A stretch of 64,000 nucleotides of DNA. It comes from Cladosporium sp. IMV 00045. Its lineage: Eukaryota; Ascomycota; Dothideomycetes; Cladosporiales; Cladosporiaceae. The notes under the pieces were generated by a model. That model made no database searches and had not been told where the DNA came from. It was given only the letters and a program-made list of their open reading frames with translations. Location: positions 1 through 64,000 of the forward strand of contig MSJI02000745.1 of NCBI GenBank assembly GCA_001931905.2. The letters run 5' to 3'. A program made the translations under genes and the position numbers. Shown here in pieces: positions 1-10,070 of the stretch. How positions within the stretch are numbered: position 1 is the stretch's first letter; every line of letters begins with the position of its first letter.

Positions 1-388
1 GCCTGGAGTTGATTTGTCACTTGCGTTAGAAGACGTCGGGCTCTCCGACATGAGCCCAAGCAGTATCAGATAGACGCCCTCTGAAGGTCATCTCTGAGCC
101 TTACTTCTGATTACTGGCCGCCCTAACTTCTATGGCTTCCTGCAAGAGGTATTGGCCTAGCTAGCCACATCGCAAGCCACAATAGTTGGCATGCGCAACA
201 ATTCTTTGTATGCAGCTTTGTGCCTCTAGTTTGCGCTTGGTCACAGCCTGATTCCGGAATGCTAATGTTGAAACGCCATAATATATATATTCTCTCTCGA
301 GACTGCCATCCCTTGCCCAAGTCCTCAGCAGACACCCCTTTGACCCCAATCATCCCTTTCCACATTACTCTGTTACAGCTCCTCCACG
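1..388. other. Left-edge intergenic region
   Basis: No convincing coding frame is seen. The short open frames overlap each other on both strands and look random. A TA-rich run lies at about 281-292, roughly 100 bp before the start of the acyl-CoA oxidase-like gene, and could serve as its TATA region. A pyrimidine-rich stretch sits just before the ATG. This is probably the promoter and 5' leader of that gene. Confidence 0.5.
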
Positions 389-2292
389 ATGATATCCATT
401 GATGATACCAGCACCTCCGAGCATCATGCGCCTGTAAGAGATTTAAACGAAGTTATGCCTCCTTCGAACTGCTACGCTCGAGATGCACGAAACTCGTGCG
501 TGGATCCCGATTCTTTCACGTCAACTTACCACGATGCAAAACGTCTTCTACAAAACTCTGGTGTGTCATTACCATCGACTAATACCTCAATACACCTCAC
601 CTTTGTGTTGACAATACTAGGCATTACCATTGAAGATGTCAAGAGCTTGAGCACCAAGTTCTGGGAGTTTTATATCGACGGTACGTCAACCACCACCACC
701 TTATCGACAACCAAGTAACACTTCGAACCATAGGATCATGCGTCACCAACACTTCGGCATGCGCACTCGCCAGCATCCACACGAATCTTTGCATGGGCAC
801 GATTACCCCGTACACCTCACAACAGCCGCAGCTGTACGGACTGCTCAAGCAACTCGAAAGATTCGAGGTGTGCGGCCAGTTCATGCTCACTGAAATCGGA
901 CATGGTCTCGATGCTCGTAGCATCGAGACGACGGCTACGTTGTCTCCTGATGGAAAGTCATTTGATCTCCATACCCCGTCACAAAATGCAGCCAAATCGA
1001 TGCCGCCTGTCACGCCTCTAGGGGATATTTCGAAGATCGCTGTAGTGTACGCACAGCTGGTCGTTGGAGGGGAGGTACGAGGCTTCAGGACCTTTGTGGT
1101 TCATCTCACCGATGGCAAACGAATGTGTCCTGGCATTAGTACCAAATTGCTGCCTCAGAGACCCGGGACCAGACCACTTGACCACGCCGTTACCACGTTC
1201 ACCCACGTCCGCCTGGACCGAAGCTGCTTACTGGGAACAATTGACAAACCCAAAGACAGTCGGCAGTCTTTCTTCCAACAAATACAACGCGTAAGCGTGG
1301 GAGGCCTAGCGTTAAGCTTGGTCAATGTTCCAGCGCTGAAAGCAGGTGCCTACCTCGCACACACGTTCAGCCAACAGCGTGTGGTTACCAGTCCGACTTC
1401 TCAACTACCTGTTCCAATATCCTCGTTTCCAACACAATATGGACCTATTATCTCGACTGCATCGCACGCCACAGTCATGGAAGCCGCAGGGATATCTGCC
1501 ATTGACGCATATAAGAATCCTGCCCTACCTCCGGCCTTGCGACAGGCAATGGTCTGTATCTTCAAGGCGATGGCTACCTACACGACTCAACGCCATTTGA
1601 ACGAACTGTCTGAGAGATGTGGCTGGCGAGGCTTGTTTGGATTCAATAAGATCAGCGAGCTGCAGCTGGCACTTAAAGGCAACTCCATCGCTGAAGGGGA
1701 TGTTCTTGTTTTGTGTATTCGTGAGTACTGCTCGTAACTTTCTCGGCTCTGGACACACACTAATAAAGTCCTAGGGCTTGCCTCTGAATTGCTCCAAGGC
1801 AAATACCAACTCCCACCATCCAGCCAACCCGACTCACTCCTCGCGCAGCACGAGCGAGGGCTTTTCAAAGAACTCCAACAATTCGTCACACACGACGACA
1901 AAGGAATCACAAACCATCGCTCCAACACATTTGCACAGCACGTCACACCGCGCGCCCGTGACCTAATCAAAGCCATCGGCCACCGATACGCATACGACAG
2001 CGCTCTCGCTTCCAATACCGTTCAGCAGGAAGTGATCGACGTATGGGAGTCCGAGTGCTTGCTGCAAGATGCCGGTTGGTATGTTGACAACACCGATTTG
2101 ACCTACCATGAAATCCATCAAAGGCATACCTCTGCTGTTGAAAGGCTGCGGCCGCATTTGCAGTCTGTCATTGACGGGTTTGGGATGGAGAAGCATTTCG
2201 GCTCGACGCCGATTGTTTCGACGGAGCATTTTGATGGGTTCTTGCGTGAGCTTCCTGAGTTTGGAGGGGATGTCGTTCGCAGTAAGCTTTGA
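389..2292 (+). CDS. Acyl-CoA oxidase-like protein with C-terminal SKL (peroxisomal)
   Basis: Three exons (389-680, 734-1720, 1775-2292) join in frame across two GT-AG introns of 53 and 54 nt, giving about 598 aa. The segment FMLTEIGHGLD followed by RSIETTAT, around residues 145-160, matches the flavin/acyl-CoA binding core of the acyl-CoA dehydrogenase/oxidase superfamily. A later ERCGWRG, near residue 390, sits where oxidases carry the catalytic Glu region (E-x-C-G-G-H-G). The protein ends in SKL, a canonical PTS1. Family knowledge suggests FAD-dependent oxidation of acyl-CoA to trans-2-enoyl-CoA with H2O2 release in the peroxisome. It is somewhat shorter than classical fungal Pox proteins (650-700 aa) and its GGHG loop is altered (GWRG). 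Substrate is therefore unknown and a secondary-metabolism role is possible. Confidence 0.82.
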
Positions 2293-2944
2293 TGCTTGGG
2301 CAAATTGTTGATCGCGTGGGCGTTGCCGGGAGTTGTTTCGTTTGGGACGAGTTGGTATTTGATGAAGTGTTAGATACTTCTGTTAGTTGTACATCAATCA
2401 CTTGACATTCTGGCCGTAGTTGGGAGTACACCGTGATTATAGCTGCAAGCCGGGTGAAACATTCATGTCTCACTGAGAGACATTCTCAAAGGCCCGTTCT
2501 CAGATGGTCCGAAAGTTAAAATCGATGCCTAGAATCAGATTTGTGGCCAACAACTTGTCTGATGTGATAGTAGATGGTGTCCCGAAAGAATGGAATCGGA
2601 AACAGCAGAGACTTTCACCGCATCGTAACCATGATATAGATATCCACGCGGAGTGAGACGGTTCGGATGTTGGTCATACGGCGATGGTTGGCACTACCTC
2701 ACCGCAGCTTGATCGGCATCGGAGAATCTTAACACCGAGGGATGTGGTGTCTTCTCGCTGGCGATTTCTTAGCGCGCGGGGCCGCCCAGCCAATCGAGAG
2801 CGGTCCAGCTCAGTGGAATTCTCTAAAGGGCGGGACGTTTCACTCCCGTATATAAATGGCCAGTGCTCAACCATCTGGGATGAACCATACTCTGGCCATC
2901 CATGGAAAAAGGCACATACCCGCACCAAGTTCGAGTTGCACAAC
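2293..2944. other. Intergenic region with OTU gene promoter
   Basis: Holds the 3' end of the acyl-CoA oxidase-like gene and the promoter of the OTU gene. An in-frame extension of the OTU frame runs back to 2684, but it crosses the CCAAT and TATA elements and has no family resemblance, so I treat it as non-coding. Confidence 0.6.
2790..2856 (+). promoter_or_regulatory. CCAAT and TATA elements upstream of OTU gene
   Basis: CCAAT occurs at 2790-2794 and TATATAAA at 2849-2856, about 90 bp before the ATG at 2945. Spacing and order suit a core promoter. Assigned by motif only. Confidence 0.5.
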
Positions 2945-3853
2945 ATGGAGGAATTACAAAGCAGACATCGCAAAGAACAGCGAGACCTGCAAAGTCGCGT
3001 GACGCAGAAAAAGAAGCAAGCGAGCAAGAAAACCCGCAAAGGCGTCAATGAGGAATGCGATCGTCTGGAAGCCGAGCTGAAGCAGAAGCAAGCGGACGAA
3101 ATTGCCGCCTTTAATGGCGAGCCTACGAGCAATGCCGATGACGAACAATTGAACGGTCAGCTAGAAGACCTCGATCTGCAGCAGAACGGCGAAGAGGCTG
3201 CCGTCGCACCTGAGCAAATCGAGACAAAACCGCAAACAAATGGCGATGAGCAGACGACTGCACCCTCACAACAAGGTGGGAAAAGAAACAGACAGAAAGA
3301 GCGCATGGCACGAAGAGCAGCAGAGCAGGAAAAGCTGGTACAAGAAGCCGCCGAGGAAGCGAACAACCTCCCAGACATGAAACAGCAAGAGCGCGAGCGC
3401 ATGCTGTCCTACATGAAAGAGCGAGGTCTGCAAGAGAAGGAAATCCGCGCAGACGGCCACTGTCTTTACTCCGCGATTGCAGACCAGCTCACGCAGCTGG
3501 ACATCCCCTTAGGCGCAGAGCCCGGTGCGCAGCCTGACATTCCATACAAAACCACACGCGCTGCGGCGGCGGAGTGGATAGAGGGCCACCCCGGCGATTT
3601 TGCGCCTTTTCTTGAGGAGCCTTTGCCAGAGTATTTGCATAAAATCAGGGATACTGGCGAGTGGGGTGGACAGCTGGAGTTGCTTGCACTTGCGAAGAGC
3701 TATGGAGTCGAGATCAATGTGCTACAGGACTTTGGCAGGGTGGAAAAGATCGAGCCGGATGGTGGTGCTGCCGGCAAAACGATTTGGTTAGGATACTATA
3801 AGCATGGTTTCGGCTTGGGTGAACACTACAACAGTCTACGCAAGGCTGGATAG
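2945..3853 (+). CDS. OTU-domain cysteine protease (OTUD6/Otu2-like deubiquitinase)
   Basis: Single exon, 302 aa. The N-terminal half is a charged coiled coil beginning MEELQSRHRKEQRDLQ, typical of the Otu2/OTUD6 family, with long Lys/Glu/Gln-rich helices. The C-terminal half is an OTU fold: the catalytic Asp-Gly-His-Cys block (ADGHCLYSA) is near residues 169-177 and the catalytic His lies in GEHYNSL near the C-terminus. Known relatives cleave ubiquitin chains and associate with ribosomes and translation. I chose the ATG at 2945 rather than 2684 because family members start with MEEL and the promoter elements lie between the two. Role in this organism is by homology only. Confidence 0.9.
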   Translation: MEELQSRHRKEQRDLQSRVTQKKKQASKKTRKGVNEECDRLEAELKQKQADEIAAFNGEPTSNADDEQLNGQLEDLDLQQNGEEAAVAPEQIETKPQTNGDEQTTAPSQQGGKRNRQKERMARRAAEQEKLVQEAAEEANNLPDMKQQERERMLSYMKERGLQEKEIRADGHCLYSAIADQLTQLDIPLGAEPGAQPDIPYKTTRAAAAEWIEGHPGDFAPFLEEPLPEYLHKIRDTGEWGGQLELLALAKSYGVEINVLQDFGRVEKIEPDGGAAGKTIWLGYYKHGFGLGEHYNSLRKAG

Positions 3854-4006
3854 AACGGACTGAGCTGGCATCAGGAGAAAGACATTTACGTGATATGAGG
3901 AAGGAATAAGCATCTGAAATTGCATCTTGCAGTCATCAGGGGACACCAAAATATGGTGGTCATGAACATGAGTATAAGAAAAAGGAAATCATGAAAACGC
4001 ATGAAA

Positions 4007-4698
4007 TCATCTCTCAGGCCAAGGAACATCACCCATCTGCGCCTCCTCCTGTCGACCAAGCTCCTTCTCACCCATCTGCATCTGCCCGAAAGTGCCACTC
4101 CTGCGATACTTGTGCACGACGACAGCGCCATAGATCAACGCCGCGATCGTGACAGCAAAAGCGATCGAAATGCCCACCGCCTGCCAGTACCTCCACACAG
4201 TCCAGACAAGGTTGGAGTCTATCACCCGCTGCGCCACCGTCGTCGCCATGCCTGCGGCGAAGTAGATGAGCCAGAATGTCGATTTAAATACTTGGATGCC
4301 CAGGAATGTCCAGGGATGTAAGGCGTGCGTGAAGCTGAGGCCGATCTCGGCGGCGGTGAGCAGAATGCAGATGAACATGAAGGCGAGGCAGACGACCCAT
4401 CCTCTGTGTTTTGTCTCGTGTTAGCACATCTGTGTTGGTGTATAGTACTGACTTGGGAAGAATTGCGATTGAGACGGAGAACTTACACGTCGACTTCACT
4501 GCCCTGCCCTTCAACTTCGAAGATGAGAATGCCAATAATGATGATCGCGTCTGTCATGAGGAACATCTGCAACACCCACAGAGTCGACAGTATCCATGTG
4601 GCCCAGATCTCGGATGGGTACATCATCAAAGGCGTGATGATCCATGATGTGCATGTGTTTCGGGCTTTCGCTGGGGTTTCTGCCAGGGTTTCTGCCAT
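4007..4698 (-). CDS. Tetraspan membrane protein of unknown function
   Basis: Two exons (4487-4698 and 4007-4403) separated by an 83-nt GT-AG intron give 202 aa. About four hydrophobic helices are visible: the WATWILSTLWVLQMF region, the VVCLAFMFICILL region, a helix around FWLIYFAAGMATTVA, and a final one around ISIAFAVTIAALIYGAVVV. A short polar tail follows. The layout resembles MARVEL-type or other fungal four-helix proteins, but I see no diagnostic motif and do not assign a function. The short soluble N-terminus (MAETLAETPAKARN) is probably cytosolic. Splice joins preserve a hydrophobic helix across the junction, which supports the model. Confidence 0.72.
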
Positions 4699-6466
4699 TT
4701 CTAGAGATGCGGCTGTACTGTGAGATCCTTAGATATATGGTATAAGGGTGTCGTCTATAGCTAGATCCGAGGATATGTTTTCTATTGCCTTCCGAGTCCC
4801 CGAGATGAAGTAAGCGAACGAAACGTGAACGAGCCACAAGCTGGTGCTGGAAGAAGAAGTAGTAAGTAACAGGTATATGAATACAGCAGCGAAGGTCAAA
4901 AGGACGATGATGATGTATCGTCAAGGAAGATCACGGCAGCCGGCATGCTTTTCTTACATCACACGTCCACACCGGCAACACGCAACCCAGAAAGCCCACA
5001 CTACTGCATGGGGAGGAAAGGCAAGGCAAGGCGAGTAACCGATCTCCCTCTCGTCGCCCAGCTCACCACCAAGTCAGCCTGCGGCTCCGCCGCCCAGCTT
5101 GCACAGCCCATGTGAACTTCGTGGCCACTCGTGAGAATCGCCGTGTCATCGCACAGGCACTTCTCCGGGTTCGTCATGCTATCTGGGCTGGGCGGCTGTT
5201 GGCTTTGCTTGAGCCGTGTGCCGCTCCGCGGACTTGAGAGGTGACATCGTCATCCATCGTGGGAAGCTGTGAGGAGCCGGATCAGATGCCAGATCCGAAG
5301 ATAGGCGGTGGCATGAATGGCGGTGATTTTGGTGCCTTCTCTATGGACGTGAGTACTGCGAGGAACTCGGGGTGGAAACATGAATGTAGTCGCTCGCTAT
5401 TTTTGCTCGTTTTGGCGCGCGCGTTGGCATCGTGGCGCTGAGAAAATGTGGGGTCCGTAAAGTCGATTTTTAGAAACGAGCTGAATGTGGCATACTACTA
5501 TAATACGATCATATACAGAAGGACTAGCTACAACGATACCGGATCTTCCGGTACTTAGGATGGCCTGTCACAGAGTGTGAGGAGATGGCGAGACACTGAC
5601 AGGCTCGCCTTTGGTCCAATAATCACTACCTCCTAGTCAAAGGATGTCCGGCTTCCAAATGCAAAGGTACATACATTCATCCAGTTGTGCATCCACGTAA
5701 GAACGAATCTGCCTCACGGATGACAGGCATACCCAAATGATTGGCGCACACGACTCCGCTGAACGGGCCCATAGGTAAGTAGGGGGCCTACTTGAGCACA
5801 CGATATCCGACTCTTCCTTCGGGGCGATTCTCATCCTTCGAAGCTTAGGTACTCTCAGCCTCGCGAATTGGTCGCACAATTGACATTGATCCGAGGACAA
5901 AGTGAAGGCAGGATCAAATGTCCATCGCGTTGCAAAGGCTGTAAGACGTCAGATAATATTACCTGGGCCAAGTTACAAGTTTCCCAATCTGAGAGAGCAA
6001 CATTCATCGGACGACTCGCCCGAACTCAATTCTCTGCGCTTCCTAGGACTGACACTACCACGCACCTTCCAAAATGAATATCTCACTCGAAGCTATCTAC
6101 CGTAAAATGATCTTCTATCGAGCTAATATCTTCTACTTTAGAGGTATATATCACTAGGCAAAAACGTGAGGTAGCTCTTAAATATTTAGAGCTATCTCTT
6201 ATAGGATACTCTTATCTTAAGCTACTCTCCTCCGCTATAGTAGTACGAATAGACCTGGGTAGTAGTGAGCTAGGATTTTTGGCAGGCGCGTGAATACCTT
6301 TTGCGCCGTTAGGCGCTGGTAAATATTCAGCTCACAGGATGACACGATCTGAGGTAACATGAGAGTATTCGAACGTGCCATTCAAAAGCATATTGTATGT
6401 CTAGCATGAAAAGTCCAGCCATACGCGCTGGTACTTTTTGGTCGAACAGTCTCTTTAGAACAAATC
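4699..6466. other. Gene-poor region, 1.8 kb
   Basis: No ORF here has family resemblance; all open frames are under 90 codons. The left part is the upstream region of the tetraspan gene. The right part contains an AT-rich block, annotated separately. The stretch may include untranslated regions and degenerate repeat DNA. Confidence 0.5.
6105..6265. repeat. AT-rich, TA-dinucleotide-rich relic (possible RIP-mutated repeat)
   Basis: The block is visibly richer in TA steps than its surroundings, with repeated pieces such as ctatct, tatata and tttaga, and no reading frame. In filamentous ascomycetes such islands are commonly transposon remnants mutated by repeat-induced point mutation. No terminal repeats or recognisable transposase are visible, so the element type is unknown. 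Confidence 0.35.
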
Positions 6467-7071
6467 CTATGAGGTCTTCGAGTGCACACAGAGGGCAATC
6501 CCACTGAGAACCAGTGTCATACCGATCCATGTATCTGAGAACGCAATGTCAGCTAGTTCACTTGCCATTGAATTGCAAATCAAAATTTCGCGGGCGATAG
6601 ACGGGATGCGTACCTCGAGATATCACTTTACCTTCAGCCCACCACTCGCCCAGCACAGTAAACAGAAACGCCAGCGAGTTCGTTATGGGCACGGTCAACG
6701 ACAACTCTATTATCCCGTCAGATCAAAAAATCCAAAGGCACAGAACATCAGGCATCCTTACCAGCCTGTCCAATCAACAAGAAAAACCACACGCTCCCCG
6801 TGACGTTCAGCAACAACGGCACAGCATAAGCCGGGTTCTTGAGCAAATCCATGACGGCGTACAGGATGCTCCAGATCTTGCGTTTGATCCATGGTGCATT
6901 TGATGTGAGATATGGCCGTTGGACCTTGGGTTGCTGGTCGCGGATTACGGCTGCTTTGCGCATGAAAGGGGTTGTAAGACCCCAGCATGCGCCGACGGCG
7001 AGGAAGCTGACGACCCAACGCCAGATTGGAGGGGAGGATGGCGCGATTGTCGTGGGAGGGTCGGGATCCAT
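6467..7071 (-). CDS. TMEM234-like small multidrug-resistance-fold membrane protein
   Basis: Three exons (6762-7071, 6614-6706, 6467-6534) with introns of 55 and 79 nt give 156 aa, close to the usual 160 aa of this family. The N-terminal helix carries GACWGLTTPFMRKAA, followed by PLLLNVTGSVWFFLL. The spliced C-terminal half has the family hallmarks ELSLTVPITNSLAFLFT and LGEWWAEGK, then DTWIGMTLVLSGIALCV. The last two exons are very short and were found by extending the family pattern through the splice sites. Family members are EamA/EmrE-like four-helix proteins of poorly known function. Stop is TAG at 6467-6469. Confidence 0.85.
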
Positions 7072-7308
7072 GGTGATGTTGAAATGGTGTTGATGGTGTT
7101 TATCTGTATACAGCTCCTAGCTTCATCGTAGTAGACAACAGTCGCTCGCCTAGAAGCCGAGGCGTCTGGCGCTCTTGTGGAGTCAGCTTGGGCAAGTGGG
7201 GGACAACGTTCAATGATGACCGCAAGCGATAACGCTGGGTATCTTCACAATCGAAACGCCTTCCTTCGCCACAATCACCACAACCTCTAGGATTCTCAGT
7301 TTAGAAAC

Positions 7309-8319
7309 ATGGCACCTTCAAGAGTCTCCCCTCCGCCTCCCAGCGATCTTACTTCTGGCCTCAGCAAAGAACAGCTAGACTTCTGGGATACGAATGGCTA
7401 CTTGCTCATCCCGGATGCCTTGTCGCAGACTCAAGCAAAAGAGCTCCTTGACGAGTCTAACAGGCTCTTGAACGACTTCTCCCTCGATGATCATCCTATG
7501 ACTAAGTTCTCCACAGGCGAGAAAAGCGATCATGTCGGTGACAGCTACTTTCTCGAGTCTGGCGATAAGGTCCGGTTCTTCTTCGAAGAAGGTAAAGCAA
7601 TATCACAAACTTAGCCTAGCAAGCCTAGCAAGTATGACGGATTCTAACATGGCAAAGATGCGTTCAACTCCACCGGCACCCTCACCAAGCCCAAAAACCG
7701 CGCAATCAACAAGATCGGCCACTACCTCCACCACCTCAACCCGACCTTCGCCAAAATGTCCATCAACACCCAAAACGCCGCGATAGCTCGCTCTCTCCGC
7801 TTCCGCGACCCGCGCGTGCTGCAGAGCATGATCATCTGCAAACAACCGGAGATCGGCGGGCGCGTGCCTCCGCACCAGGACTCCGTCTTCCTGTACACCG
7901 ATCCGCCGTCGGCGGTGGGGTTCTGGTACGCGCTGGAAGATTGCACAGTGGAGAATGGATGTCTCTCTTTCGCGGCGGGCAGTCATAGACGGGCGCCGAT
8001 TAGGGATCGGTTCGTGCGTGCTGAGGACGGGAAGGGGACGACGTTTGCGTCGAATGAGGGCAAGCAGTGGCCGGAGGGGTTGAGGGAGGATGAGGATGTG
8101 AAGAAGGAGGTTTACGATCTGGGTGAGGTGAAGGCGGGGACGCTGGTTTTGATTCACGGAAACATTCTGCATAAGAGCGAGAAGAACACGAGCCAGAAGG
8201 GCAGGATGATTTATACTTTTCATATGATTGAGGGAGAGAACGAGTATGATGAGAGGAATTGGCTGCAGCCTCCTGCCGAGGGGTTTACGAAATTGTTTGA
8301 GGAGGCGGAGAAAAGTTAG
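7309..8319 (+). CDS. Phytanoyl-CoA dioxygenase (PhyH) family protein
   Basis: Two exons (7309-7591 and 7658-8319, 66-nt intron) give 314 aa. The Fe(II) site is visible: HQD in VPPHQDSVFL near residue 167 supplies the H-x-D pair, and a distal His lies in the HGNILHKSEKN segment near residues 260-265. RMIYTFHMIEG follows, with the Arg expected to bind 2-oxoglutarate. The length and the N-terminal FWDTNGYLLIPD block match PHYHD1-like proteins. This is a Fe(II)/2-oxoglutarate-dependent oxygenase; the substrate cannot be inferred. No PTS1 is present (ends EKS), so it need not be peroxisomal. It diverges from the TMEM234-like gene across a 237-bp shared upstream region. Confidence 0.9.
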
Positions 8320-8646
8320 GCTGATAGCGTCTGCTTGATCTACGAGTAAAATGCGGTAATGCATCATGAAGAGTTCATATAAGATTTATGAAGATGAAAA
8401 TGCACAGCCAGGGTATTTGTTATTGAAGCGTAAAATAATTCATAGAGCATTTATCGTAAAAATTGAAGGCTGCCGCTGCAACCTTGTTTTCTCATCGGCC
8501 AGATAGAGCCAAGTATTCAAAACGCTCACACAATTTGCCAAACTCCGAGGATTTTTTGTTCCTTTTCGCTAGCCCATCATCAATACACGCTACTCTTCCC
8601 CTCATGTCCGAGGTCGAGCACTTTTTTTTAATTGCTTTTCCCTTGC
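8320..8646. other. Convergent intergenic region
   Basis: Lies between the 3' ends of the PhyH-family gene and MBF1. AT-rich with poly-T and poly-A runs, consistent with two 3' UTRs. No other feature seen. Confidence 0.6.
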
Positions 8647-9206
8647 TTATTTCTTGTCGGCAGCCTTCTTCTTAGGGCCGAGCATGGGCTCGCCGATGTT
8701 GGAGCCAGTGAGTCGTACGTTGGCGGCCTTCTGGAGCTTGAGCACAGCGTCCATGCTGGGGAACTCGGCACCGGCGCGCTCGAGGTCGGCGACGGACTTG
8801 ACGTCGACGTTGGCTTTTGATGCGAGGTCCTTCTGAGTCATGGTGCCGCCCTTCTGGTTCTTGAGGGAGTTGCGGGCCTGCATCAGGGCCTTGGCGACCT
8901 CTTCAGGTACCTTCTTGGTAGCTACGGGGCCATCGGCACGGTCGACCTTGGTCAGGCGCTGGCCTCCGAGGTTGGCGCTCGCGGCCTGGATGAAGGTGTC
9001 AGCTTCACGCCCTTGTGCTATCTGAGAGAGCTAGGCATTCGCGCGAGACTTACGTTTGCGGTGGCGTATTTCTTGTCGGTGCTGAGGACATTACCGCTGC
9101 GCTGAGCGGCGTTGAGGGCACTCTTGCCCTTGACAGTGGTCTCACGGTCGGCACCAGGGCCACGGACACTCTTGCCGATCTTGGTGACGCTGTCCCAGTC
9201 GCTCAT
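8647..9206 (-). CDS. MBF1: Multiprotein-bridging factor 1
   Basis: Two exons (9054-9206 and 8647-8985) and a 68-nt intron give 163 aa. The N-terminal MBF1 domain starts [12 protein letters not shown], and the C-terminal helix-turn-helix includes [20 protein letters not shown] followed by a segment ending GSNIGEP. An upstream acceptor would leave a 32-nt intron, too short for fungi; the chosen acceptor gives [22 protein letters not shown], split here only by the splice site, which fits the family. Mbf1 is a transcriptional coactivator linking bZIP factors such as Gcn4 to TBP, and it also suppresses frameshifting on stalled ribosomes. The basic tail ends KKKAADKK. Confidence 0.93.
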
Positions 9207-10070
9207 TGTGAAGGTGTTGTGATGATTTGTGGTCGTGAGGAGGGTGTTCGTAATGGGTTGCTTTGATGTGGCGATTAACGTTCGTAATGTGCGGTTGTTG
9301 TGTGTAGTGACGTGGTATAGTGAAGATGTCAGAGTAAAGAATATGATGTGTTCTGGACGGACTGTGGGGCATGAAGTCGCCGGCTGTGACGAAAGCGATC
9401 ACCGACAGCTATCGAAACCCTTGGAAGGTCCGTTCACGTGAGTTACTTCTACTCACAGCCACCGCCGTTAATGAACCGAACCTTGATGAACTTTCTTACA
9501 TTTTTCAGTGAATGATATCATATTGTGGTTGCACTGGCCGAGTCAATAGAGCACAGATGAAAAGAGGTCAAAATAACAGCCATGAAGTCACTTGACGTCG
9601 CCCCGATCGAAGGCTGCGGACTGCCGTGAAACAGCAAGTTTCAAGACATTCGAGAAGCTCTCACGAATTGAGGCCCCGTGCATTACACGCCACTTTTCCA
9701 GGAATCGGGTAGCAGCAGCCTTGTTTGTTCGACGTTGACAACGTTGCGTATCTGCTTGTGATCTCTGCCAGAACTCTTCGAACTGCGACTCCACGGCTGC
9801 TTTGCTCATACACTTCTTCCTTCACCGCACAGACTGGGACAACCGAAATATGACGGGTAATTTTTACCATCAGTAGTCTGAGCAGGGTAGTGGGTCCGCG
9901 GTGATGTTACTGGCATTGAGTACTGTATCTTCTACAATTCCGCCCACCATGTCTAGCTGAGTAAAATGACAATATAGAAAATGGAAGAGGGAAACGAAAT
10001 GGCATCCCTCCCCAAGCGACCTTGACTAGCTAAGTCAGAAAAGAGGTGAGTTTGAAAAGGGACGACAAAT
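9207..10070. other. Intergenic region
   Basis: Contains the MBF1 upstream region at the left and the 3' region of the sugar transporter at the right. Open frames of 60-100 codons overlap on both strands without any recognisable motif. Nothing else seen. Confidence 0.5.

Noticed and set aside
2684..2944. In-frame N-terminal extension of the OTU gene
   Set aside because: It crosses CCAAT and TATA elements and shows no family similarity; Otu2-type proteins begin with MEEL, encoded at 2945.
8986..9053. Shorter MBF1 intron ending at 9022
   Set aside because: It would be only 32 nt and adds residues not typical of MBF1; the 68-nt alternative fits the family and has a branch-like CTGAC.
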